The notes under the pieces: model-generated
Database searches by the model: none
What the model was told of the DNA's origin: nothing
Seen by the model: the letters and a program-made list of their open reading frames with translations, nothing else
Assembly (NCBI RefSeq): GCF_029853695.1
Contig: NZ_CP122537.1
Location: forward strand, 2,439,501 to 2,503,500
DNA from: Jannaschia sp. GRR-S6-38
GTDB taxonomy: Bacteria; Pseudomonadota; Alphaproteobacteria; Rhodobacterales; Rhodobacteraceae
Direction of reading: 5' to 3'
DNA: 64,000 nucleotides
Shown here: one piece after another, positions 1 to 7,211 of the stretch
Layout: the number at the start of each line of letters is the position of its first letter
Numbering within the stretch: the first letter of the stretch is position 1
Position numbers and translations under genes: made by a program

Positions 1-224
1 GCCGCCGCGCCCGGGCCGCCGATGCCGCGCGCCTTCTGCCCTTCTTCGGCGTGGCGCTGCTGCTTTTGCCCGATCTCGCACTCTCGGGCGGGCCGGCGGC
101 CGAAGGGGCGACGGCGCCCTGGCTGCTCTATCTCTTTGGCGCCTGGGCCTGCCTGATTGGTCTCAGCTTCTGGATCGGGCGGCTCCTGATCGCCAGCGCC
201 CCGCCCCCGGACGACGCGCCGTGA
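1..224 (+). CDS. Small membrane protein, 5'-truncated by window edge
   Basis: An open frame with no start in the window runs to a TGA at 222-224. The visible 73 residues contain two hydrophobic stretches (around PFFGVALLLLPDLAL and APWLLYLFGAWACLIG), so this is a small two-helix inner-membrane protein. Its TGA overlaps the GTG start of the symporter-kinase gene (GTGA), which implies translational coupling. I do not recognise a named family. A small membrane partner of the downstream sensor is the likeliest role, inferred from coupling only. Confidence 0.6.
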   Translation, partial: RRARAADAARLLPFFGVALLLLPDLALSGGPAAEGATAPWLLYLFGAWACLIGLSFWIGRLLIASAPPPDDAP

Positions 225-2875
225 CGCTGACACTGAACCTGCTGATCGCGGTCTCGGCGGGCTACGCGGCCTTCCTCTTCCTTGTGGCCTTCTTCGCCGA
301 ACGGCTCTCGGCGCGCGACCGGCTGCCCTTCCTGCGCGGGCCCGTGGTCTACACCCTGTCGCTGTCGGTCTATTGCACCGCCTGGACCTTCTACGGCGCG
401 GTGGGCTACGCCGCGCGCTCGGGGCTGGAATTCGTGACGATCTATCTGGGGCCGACGCTGGTCTTCATCGGCTGGTGGTGGGTGCTGCGCAAGCTGGTGC
501 GGATCGGCCGGGCGGAGCGGATCACCTCGATTGCCGACATCCTCTCCTCGCGCTACGGCAAGTCGAACCCGCTCGCGGTGCTGGTGACGCTGCTCGCCGT
601 GATCGGCACGACCCCGTATATCGCGCTCCAGCTGCAATCCGTGACGCTCAGCTTCGGGGTCTTCGCGCGCCCCGGCACCGAGGCCACCGAGCTGACGGGG
701 CTGGCCTTCTGGGTCGCCGCCGGGCTCGCCGTCTTCACCATCCTCTTCGGCACCCGCAAGCTCGATATCGGCGAGCGTCACGACGGCATCGTCTCGGCCA
801 TCGCCGTCGAGGCCGTGGTCAAGCTGGCCGCGCTGCTGGCGGTGGGCGTCTTCGTCGTCTGGACGCTCAATGGCGGGCCGGGGGCGATCGGCCCGGCCAT
901 CGCCGCCTCGCCGCTGAGCGACTGGACCGCCCCGCCGGGGCGCTGGGCCGCTCTGATCTTCGTCTCGGGCGCGGCCGTGATCTGCCTGCCCCGCATGTTC
1001 CAGGTGCTGGTGGTCGAGAATTCCGACGAACGCCATCTCGTCACCGCCTCCTGGGCCTTCCCGGCCTATCTGCTCGCGATCTCGATCTTCGTCGTACCCA
1101 TCGCGGTCACCGGCCTCGCCCGGATGCCCGAGGGGTCGAACCCGGATCTCTTTGTCCTGACCCTGCCGCTGGCCGAAGGGCGCGACGGGCTCGCGCTCTT
1201 CGCCTTCCTGGGCGGCTTTTCCTCGGCTACCTCGATGGTCATCGTGGCCTCGGTCGCGCTGGCGACGATGCTGTCGAACCACGTCGTGATGCCCGCCTGG
1301 CTCGCGCTGCAGGGGCAGGGGCGGGCGACGATCTCGGGCGATGTGCGCGATGTCGTGCTGCGCGCGCGGCGGGTGTCGATCCTGGCCGTGCTGGCGATGG
1401 GCTACGCCTATTTCCGCGTCACCGGCGGGACGGCGGCGCTGGCCTCGATCGGCCTGATCAGCTTCGTGGGCGTGGCGCAGATCCTGCCCGCCCTGATCTT
1501 CGGCCTGTTCTGGACCGGGGCGACGCGCTGGGGCGCGCTGGCGGGCGTGGCCACCGGGTTTGCCGTCTGGGCCTGGGTGATGCTGCTGCCGGTCCTGCTG
1601 GGCCCGCTTGACGCGCCGCTCGGCATCTGGTGGCTCGCGCCCGAGGCGATGCTGTCGCTGATGGGCGACCCGCTGGTCGCCGCGCTCGTGCTCTCGCTGG
1701 GCCTCAACGTCTTCGCCTTCTGCGGCGTGTCGCTGGCGACCACGCCCACCGCGCTCGAGCAGCTCCAGGCGCCGCGCTTCGTGCAGGTCTTCGACCGGAC
1801 GGTCGCCCCCCGGACCCGCCGCGGCGGCACCGCGGGGGCCGAGGAGCTGCTGATCATGACGCAGCGCATCCTTGGCGCGGCCGAGGCGCAGGCGCTCTTC
1901 GCCGGCGAGGCGGCGCGGCAGGGCCGGCCGGGCGAACTGCCCGAGGCCACGCCCGAGCTTCTGGACCGGCTGGAACGGCGGCTCTCCGGCTCGGTCGGCG
2001 CGGCGACCGCGCATGCGATGGTGACCGGGATCACCGGCGACGCCGCCATGTCGGTCGAGGACCTGATGGCCGTGGCCGACGAGACCGCGCAGATCATGGA
2101 ATATTCCAGCCGCCTCGAGGCCCAGTCGGCCGAGCTGTCGCGCACCATGCGCGAGCTGCGCGAGGCCAATGACAAGCTGACGGCGCTGGGCGTGCAGAAG
2201 GACGCCTTCCTGAGCCAGGTCAGCCACGAGCTGCGCACGCCGATGACCTCGATCCGCGCCTTCTCCGAGATCCTGCGCGACCCGGGCCTGGGCGAGGACG
2301 AGCGCGAACGCTACGCGGGCATCATCCTCGAGGAGAGCCAGCGGCTAACCCGGCTGCTCGACGACCTTCTCGACCTCTCGGTTCTGGAAAGCGGGCAGGT
2401 CCAGCTCAGCCCCAGCCGGACCTCGCTGCGCACGGTGCTCGACCGCGCGGTCACCGCCGCGGGCACTGGCGCGCTCGAGATCCAGCGCGACCCGGAGGCC
2501 GAGGCCTTCGAGATCGAGACCGATCCCGACCGCCTGGCGCAGGTCTTCATCAACATCATCACCAACGCGGCGAAATATTGCGATGCCGATGCGCCCGCCC
2601 TGCGGATCGGGGCGCGCGCCGTGCGCGGCGCGGTCGAGGTGGATTTCGTCGACAACGGCGCGGGCATCGGCGCCCGCGACCGGGCCGTCATCTTCGAGAA
2701 ATTCGCCCGGCTCAGCGACCAGGCCGCGGCGGGCAGCGCGGGGCTGGGGCTCGCCATCTGCCGCGAGGTAATGACCCGGCTGGGCGGCGCGATCGACTAC
2801 CTGCCCGGACAGGACGGCGCGGCCTTCCGCGTACGGCTGCCGCGGGCCGAGGCGCCCCGCCGCGCCGCCGAATGA
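221..2875 (+). CDS. Sodium/solute symporter-type sensor histidine kinase
   Basis: This 884-residue protein joins a multi-pass sodium:solute symporter (SSS/PutP-like) module, about residues 1-510, to a cytoplasmic histidine kinase. The H-box FLSQVSHELRTPM places the phospho-acceptor at about H669. The N-box (NIITNAAKYCD), G1 (VDNGAGIG) and G2 (GLGLAICREV) motifs of the ATPase follow. There is no receiver domain, so it must pass phosphate to a separate regulator, which is not adjacent. The architecture resembles CbrA-like sensors, where transport and sensing are linked. The GTG start at 221 overlaps the upstream stop and leads straight into the first transmembrane helix. The ligand cannot be read from sequence. 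Confidence 0.9.
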   Translation: MTLTLNLLIAVSAGYAAFLFLVAFFAERLSARDRLPFLRGPVVYTLSLSVYCTAWTFYGAVGYAARSGLEFVTIYLGPTLVFIGWWWVLRKLVRIGRAERITSIADILSSRYGKSNPLAVLVTLLAVIGTTPYIALQLQSVTLSFGVFARPGTEATELTGLAFWVAAGLAVFTILFGTRKLDIGERHDGIVSAIAVEAVVKLAALLAVGVFVVWTLNGGPGAIGPAIAASPLSDWTAPPGRWAALIFVSGAAVICLPRMFQVLVVENSDERHLVTASWAFPAYLLAISIFVVPIAVTGLARMPEGSNPDLFVLTLPLAEGRDGLALFAFLGGFSSATSMVIVASVALATMLSNHVVMPAWLALQGQGRATISGDVRDVVLRARRVSILAVLAMGYAYFRVTGGTAALASIGLISFVGVAQILPALIFGLFWTGATRWGALAGVATGFAVWAWVMLLPVLLGPLDAPLGIWWLAPEAMLSLMGDPLVAALVLSLGLNVFAFCGVSLATTPTALEQLQAPRFVQVFDRTVAPRTRRGGTAGAEELLIMTQRILGAAEAQALFAGEAARQGRPGELPEATPELLDRLERRLSGSVGAATAHAMVTGITGDAAMSVEDLMAVADETAQIMEYSSRLEAQSAELSRTMRELREANDKLTALGVQKDAFLSQVSHELRTPMTSIRAFSEILRDPGLGEDERERYAGIILEESQRLTRLLDDLLDLSVLESGQVQLSPSRTSLRTVLDRAVTAAGTGALEIQRDPEAEAFEIETDPDRLAQVFINIITNAAKYCDADAPALRIGARAVRGAVEVDFVDNGAGIGARDRAVIFEKFARLSDQAAAGSAGLGLAICREVMTRLGGAIDYLPGQDGAAFRVRLPRAEAPRRAAE

Positions 2876-2946
2876 CCCCGCGCGGCGAGAGGGATTGTTA
2901 ACCCTTTGCCGCGAGGAAGGGTGGGTCTGAGTCTGCCCGAGAACCC

Positions 2947-4251
2947 ATGTCGCCCGAGACCGCCCTTCCGATCCTGCGCCGCATGGCGGGCGCCCGCCCC
3001 CCGGCCGGGACCTCGCCCGCGGGCGACGCGCCGGATCTGGTCCGCGCGCTGTCCACGGCGATGCTGCGTGTGGGCGACACGATGACCGGGCTGGGGCTGT
3101 CGGTGCGAGACCGGGAGGCGCAACGCCTGGAAGGCGCCGCCGTGCTGGAAGGGTTCGACCCGAATGCGCTGGGCCTGCTCGTCGATCCGCCGGGCCATGA
3201 CAGCGCGTCGCTGGCCGCGCTGGATGCCGAGGTTCTGGCCGCTTCGACCGGCGCGCTGGTCTTCGCTCCCGCACTGGTCGACGCGCTGATCGAGGTGCAG
3301 ACGATCGGCCGGGTCGACGGGCCGGGCCGCGCGCCCCGGCGGCCCACGCGGATCGACGCCGCGCTGGCGCAGCCCTTCGCGCGCGCCCTGCTCGACCAGG
3401 TCGCGCGCCTCGCGCCCGCGGGCGGCACCACGCCCGTCCCGGGCCGCCTGCGCGCCGGCAGCTTCGTGGCCGGCCCCGACCCGCTGGCCACCCTGTTGGC
3501 GGCACCCCGGATGCTGCGCATCGACCTCGCTCTGTCGCTGGGCGACGGCATGCGCGAGGCGACGCTCGCGCTGATCCTGCCACTGGGCGGCCCGGCGCCG
3601 GAAGGCGGGGCGGAGCCCAAGGCGGGCGGCGCGCCCGCCGATTGGCAGGGCGCGCGCGACGAGGTCATGCCGGGCGCCCCCGTCCGGCTGCAGGCGGTGC
3701 TGCCGCCGCTGCGGCTTCCGGTGCAACGGCTCCTTGCGCTGGAGGAGGGGCAGGTGCTGCCGCTCGACCCCGCTGCGCTGTCGCAGGTGATCCTGCATGG
3801 CGGCGCCTCGGGCGTGACCCTGCCCGGGCGGACGCGCCTGCCGCGCGACGCGGTGCTGTCCGGGCGGCTGGGCCAGTTGAACGGGCGCCGCGCCGTCAAG
3901 CTGAGCGCGCTTCCCGGCCAGCCGCGCCTCGCCGGCAGCGGCGCGGCCGAGCCTGCGGCAGATGACGACGGCTTCGGCGCGGTCCCCGCGATGGCCGCCC
4001 CAGCCACCGACCGCACAGCCCGCGCGACACCCGAGCCGACGCCGCCGATGCCAGCCTTACCCGATGCGGGCCCTGGCGGCGGCCCGGCGCCCTTGGCCGC
4101 GCCCGGGGCGCTGCCGGACCTGCCCGAGCTGCCGGACCTGCCCGACCTTCCGTCCCTGCCCGACCTTCCGTCCCTGGCCGACCTGCCCGCCACGGCCGAT
4201 CTGCCGGAGGCCCCTGCGACCGCCGACCTTCCGGAGCCGCCCTCCGGCTGA
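2947..4251 (+). CDS. FliM/FliN-family SpoA-domain protein with LPDLP-repeat tail
   Basis: This 434-residue protein has a FliM-like middle region (RPTRIDAALAQPFARALLDQ, residues 132-151) and a SpoA/FliN-type C-terminal domain at about 245-318 (PVQRLLALEEGQVLPLD and GRLGQLNGRRAVKLSAL). After residue 330 comes a Pro/Asp/Glu-rich tail with LPDLPELPDLPDLPSLPDLP repeats. SpoA domains form the flagellar C-ring or type III sorting platform, but no flagellar genes are nearby. It lies 71 bp downstream of the symporter kinase. It may be a divergent flagellar motor switch protein. Family membership is fairly secure; the exact role is inference. Confidence 0.7.
   Translation: MSPETALPILRRMAGARPPAGTSPAGDAPDLVRALSTAMLRVGDTMTGLGLSVRDREAQRLEGAAVLEGFDPNALGLLVDPPGHDSASLAALDAEVLAASTGALVFAPALVDALIEVQTIGRVDGPGRAPRRPTRIDAALAQPFARALLDQVARLAPAGGTTPVPGRLRAGSFVAGPDPLATLLAAPRMLRIDLALSLGDGMREATLALILPLGGPAPEGGAEPKAGGAPADWQGARDEVMPGAPVRLQAVLPPLRLPVQRLLALEEGQVLPLDPAALSQVILHGGASGVTLPGRTRLPRDAVLSGRLGQLNGRRAVKLSALPGQPRLAGSGAAEPAADDDGFGAVPAMAAPATDRTARATPEPTPPMPALPDAGPGGGPAPLAAPGALPDLPELPDLPDLPSLPDLPSLADLPATADLPEAPATADLPEPPSG
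4130..4190 (+). repeat. In-gene tandem repeat encoding LPDLPSLPDLPSL
   Basis: Within the FliM/FliN-like gene an 18-bp unit (cccgaccttccgtccctg) occurs twice in tandem, flanked by degenerate copies of ctgccggacctgcccgag. It encodes the LPDLP tail and is a likely site of slippage length variation. Confidence 0.7.
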
Positions 4252-4317
4252 ATGCCGGGCTTGCCTGCGCCGCGCCCCTCTGAAACCAAGATCGCATCAC
4301 CGCAGGGGGGATGCGAC

Positions 4318-5085
4318 ATGACCGAGGCCACGGGACTGCTCAGCCGGATGCGCGCGGGCAACGCGCTGGCGGGGACCTTCATGAAGACCCCCAGCCACGT
4401 GACGATGGAGATCCTGATGATGTCGGGGCTCGACTTCGTCTGCATCGACGCCGAACACGCGCCCTTCGACCGCGCCGCGATCGACCCCTGCCTCGCCGTC
4501 GCGCGGGCCCGCGATTTCCCCGTCCTCGTTCGCATCCCCGACGGCACGCCCGCGCGCATCCTCGACGTGATGGACATGGGCGCGACCGGCATCGTCGTGC
4601 CCCATGTCGACAGCGTCGAGAAGGCGCAGGCCATCGCCCGCGCCGCGCGGTTCGGCCATGGCGGCCGCGGCTATGCGGGCTCGACCCGCTGGGCGGGCTA
4701 CACCGCCCACCCGATGGGCGAGGTGCTGGACCGCTCGCCCGCCGAAACCGTCGTGCTGGCCCAGATCGAGGAGCCGGAAGGCGTCGAGGCCTGCGAGGCC
4801 ATCGCCGCGGTCCCGGGCATCGACGGGCTGTTCATCGGGCCCGCCGATCTCAGCGTGGGATACGGCCACCGCAGCCTCGACAATGACGACCTGCGCGCCG
4901 CGATGGACCGCGTGGGCGCGGCCTGCCGTGCCGCGGGCAAGGCCTACGCCACCTGGGTGCCGGATGCCGAGACGGCCCGGGCCTGGGCGCCGCGGGGCTT
5001 CCGGATCTTCGTTGTGGCCTCCGAACATGGCTGGATGCTGCAGGGCGCGCGCGCCGTGGCCGAGGGCATCGCCGCGCTCGAGTGA
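4318..5085 (+). CDS. HpcH/HpaI-family aldolase
   Basis: The 255-residue product is a (beta/alpha)8 class II aldolase/citrate-lyase family enzyme of the 4-hydroxy-2-oxoheptanedioate type. Relatives reversibly cleave 2-keto-4-hydroxy acids to pyruvate and an aldehyde using a divalent metal. Signatures are FVCIDAEHAPFD, the metal region VLAQIEEPEGVEA and the late loop GLFIGPADLSVGYG. The frame is open from 4252, but ATG 4318 is preceded by a strong GCAGGGGGG ribosome site, so I start there. It lies 66 bp after the SpoA gene. The physiological substrate is unknown. Confidence 0.88.
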   Translation: MTEATGLLSRMRAGNALAGTFMKTPSHVTMEILMMSGLDFVCIDAEHAPFDRAAIDPCLAVARARDFPVLVRIPDGTPARILDVMDMGATGIVVPHVDSVEKAQAIARAARFGHGGRGYAGSTRWAGYTAHPMGEVLDRSPAETVVLAQIEEPEGVEACEAIAAVPGIDGLFIGPADLSVGYGHRSLDNDDLRAAMDRVGAACRAAGKAYATWVPDAETARAWAPRGFRIFVVASEHGWMLQGARAVAEGIAALE

Positions 5086-5194
5086 CGCGCCCAGCGTCCC
5101 GCCGGGCGCAACGGGGCCTTGCGGCGGCTGCATTGGTCATCCGCTGCATCGCGGCATAGCTCCTGTGGTGACCGAAACGAACCGGAGAGAACCG

Positions 5195-5326
5195 ATGAAC
5201 GAGTTCCGCCACATCGAGATCGAACGCCAGGCCCGCGCGCTGCGCGCCGCCTATATCCGCAACGCTGCCGCCGCGCTGGTGGCTCGGTTCCGTCGCCGTC
5301 CCGCGCGCCGCGCCGCCCCCGTCTGA
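5195..5326 (+). CDS. Small arginine-rich DUF1127/RSP_7527-like protein
   Basis: A 43-residue basic protein starts MNEFRHIEIERQARALRAAY and ends in an Arg/Ala-rich tail. The layout (short amphipathic helix with RALRAAYI, then RRRPARR) resembles the small DUF1127-like proteins common in Rhodobacteraceae, some of which affect RNA turnover or phosphate and carbon metabolism. A GGAGAG ribosome site sits just upstream and a clear terminator follows, so it is an independent short transcription unit. The family call is tentative. Confidence 0.6.
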   Translation: MNEFRHIEIERQARALRAAYIRNAAAALVARFRRRPARRAAPV

Positions 5327-5363
5327 GCCCCAAGCAGGATCCCGCCCGGGACGACCTGCCCGG

Positions 5364-5394
5364 CGAAGGCCCCCGCGACCCGGGGGCCTTTCGC
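5364..5394 (+). terminator. Rho-independent terminator after the small basic protein
   Basis: A perfect stem AAGGCCCCCG/CGGGGGCCTT with loop CGACC (5366-5390) is followed by TTCGCTT. It separates the small-protein unit from the methyltransferase gene. Confidence 0.8.
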
Positions 5395-5424
5395 TTGTCC
5401 GCCCCCGCGACTAGAGGCGGGGTC

Positions 5425-6618
5425 ATGACCGACACACGCCCCGTCCTCCGCCTCAAGCCCAAGGCCGATGCCCGCCGCATCCGCCATGGCCATCCTTGGG
5501 TCTTCGCCGACGACATCGTCGCCGACCGCCGCAGCCGCGCCATTCCGCCCGGCACGATTGCCGTGCTGGAGGATGCCGAGCGCAACCCCCTGGCCGCGGT
5601 CGCCGCCACGATGGAAAGCCGCATCGCCGCCCGCGTGCTGGACCGCGACCCAGGCGCCACGATCGACGGCGCCTGGATCGCGGCGCGGCTCGGCCGCGCG
5701 CTCGCGCATCGCAAGCGGCTCTATCCCGCGCCCTTCTACCGCCTCGTCCATGCCGAGGCTGACGGGCTGCCCGGCGTCGTCATCGACCGCTTCGGGGAGG
5801 CCTGTGTGATCCAGCCCAACGCCGCCTGGGCCGACGCGCGGAGCGAGGCCTTCGCCGACGCGCTGACCGAGCTCGGGCTGGCGCATGTCCTGCTCAACGC
5901 GACCGGCCGGGCGCGTGGGGCCGAGGGGCTCGACGGCGAGACGCGCTGGCTGCGCGGCGGGCTGGACGCGTCGGTGGCCGTCGAGATGAACGGCGCGATC
6001 TATTTCGCCGACCTGACGGGCGGGCAGAAGACCGGCCTCTTCTACGACCAGCGGCCGAACCACGCCTTCGTGGCCGGGCTGGCGCGCGATGCCACGGTGC
6101 TCGATGTCTTCGCCCATGTGGGCGGTTTCGGGCTCGCGGCGCTGGCCGGCGGGGCGGCCCGCGCGCTGGCCGTCGACGGCTCGGCCCCTGCGCTGGAACT
6201 GGCCGCGAAGGGCGCCGCGGCGATGGGCCGGTCGGAGGAATTCGAAACCCGGCGCGGCGACGCCTTCGACACGATGGCCGCGCTGGGCGCGGAGGGCGCG
6301 CGCTTCGGCGTGGTCGTGGCCGACCCGCCCGCCTTCGCGCCGGCCAAGCCCGCCCTGACCGCCGGGCTGCGCGCCTATGAGCGGGTGGCCCGGCTGGCCG
6401 CGCCGCTGGTCGAGGCGGGCGGCTACCTGACGCTGTGTTCCTGCAGCCACGCCGCCGAGCTGTCGAAGTTCCGTGCCGCCTCGATCCGCGGCATCGGGCG
6501 CGCCGGGCGCGAGGCGCAACTGATCCACACGGGCTTCGCCGGGCCGGACCACCCGGTCCATCCGCAGCTGGCCGAGAGCGGCTATCTCAAGGCGCTGACC
6601 TTCCGGATGCTCGATTGA
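5425..6618 (+). CDS. rlmI: 23S rRNA (cytosine-5)-methyltransferase, RlmI-like
   Basis: The 397-residue protein has an N-terminal PUA-like domain (RIRHGHPWVFADDI) and a Rossmann SAM methyltransferase. Motifs are VLDVFAHVGGFGLAAL (SAM loop), VVADPPAFAP (motif IV) and LTLCSCSH with the catalytic-type cysteines (motif VI). In E. coli RlmI makes m5C1962 of 23S rRNA. The frame is open further upstream, but ATG 5425 (MTDTRPVLRLKPKADARRI) matches the family N-terminus and lies after the terminator. Its stop overlaps the start of the PIN gene. Confidence 0.88.
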   Translation: MTDTRPVLRLKPKADARRIRHGHPWVFADDIVADRRSRAIPPGTIAVLEDAERNPLAAVAATMESRIAARVLDRDPGATIDGAWIAARLGRALAHRKRLYPAPFYRLVHAEADGLPGVVIDRFGEACVIQPNAAWADARSEAFADALTELGLAHVLLNATGRARGAEGLDGETRWLRGGLDASVAVEMNGAIYFADLTGGQKTGLFYDQRPNHAFVAGLARDATVLDVFAHVGGFGLAALAGGAARALAVDGSAPALELAAKGAAAMGRSEEFETRRGDAFDTMAALGAEGARFGVVVADPPAFAPAKPALTAGLRAYERVARLAAPLVEAGGYLTLCSCSHAAELSKFRAASIRGIGRAGREAQLIHTGFAGPDHPVHPQLAESGYLKALTFRMLD

Positions 6619-7154
6619 AGGCCTTTCTCGACGCCTGCGTGCTCTATCCCACGGTGCTTCGGGAGGTGCTGATGGGCGTGGCGCGGGCGGGGCTCTACCG
6701 CCCGCTCTGGTCGCCCCGCGTGCTGGAGGAATGGGCGCGGGCGGCGGCGAAGCTGCCGGGCGGCGAGGCCGTGGCCCGCGGCGAGATCGCGGCCTTGCGC
6801 GCCGCCTGGCCGGGGGCGGAGGTGCAGCCCGGCGGGGCGACGGAGGCCCGCCTCTGGCTGCCCGATCCGAACGACGTGCACGTGCTGGCCGCGGCATCGG
6901 ATGCCGGCGCGGACCGGCTGGTCACCCTGAACCTGCGCGATTTCCCGCGCCGCGAGGTCGCGGGCGAGGGCCTGGCCGCCATCGCGCCGGATGCCTTCCT
7001 GATGGAGCTGTGGCTCGACGCGCCCGAGACGGTCGGCGGCGTGGCCGAGGCCGTGCGCGCCGAGGCGGAGCGGCTGTCGGGCGAGCGCCACGAGATCCGG
7101 GCGCTGATGAAGCGCGCCAAGCTGCCGCGGCTCGGGAAGGCGCTGGCGGGCTAG
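6615..7154 (+). CDS. PIN-domain protein with TTG start, coupled to rlmI
   Basis: The 179-residue product is a PIN-type nuclease fold: FLDACVLYP (D6), VLEEWAR (E38/E39), the PDPNDVHVLAAA segment (D84, D87) and TLNLRDFP (D109) supply the usual acidic metal-binding set. The only sensible start is TTG 6615, whose TTGA overlaps the rlmI stop. No antitoxin gene is adjacent, so it is not an obvious VapC pair. An RNase role in RNA processing next to an rRNA-modifying enzyme is possible but inferred. Confidence 0.8.
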   Translation: MKAFLDACVLYPTVLREVLMGVARAGLYRPLWSPRVLEEWARAAAKLPGGEAVARGEIAALRAAWPGAEVQPGGATEARLWLPDPNDVHVLAAASDAGADRLVTLNLRDFPRREVAGEGLAAIAPDAFLMELWLDAPETVGGVAEAVRAEAERLSGERHEIRALMKRAKLPRLGKALAG

Positions 7155-7211
7155 GGCCGATCCGCTCCCGGTTGCACTTCGGACGACGCAGGAGCGCCGA
7201 TGCGCCCGCCT

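Noticed and set aside
128..2227. 699-codon minus-strand open frame
   Set aside because: Arg/His/Gln/Gly-rich antisense shadow of the symporter kinase, typical of high-GC DNA.
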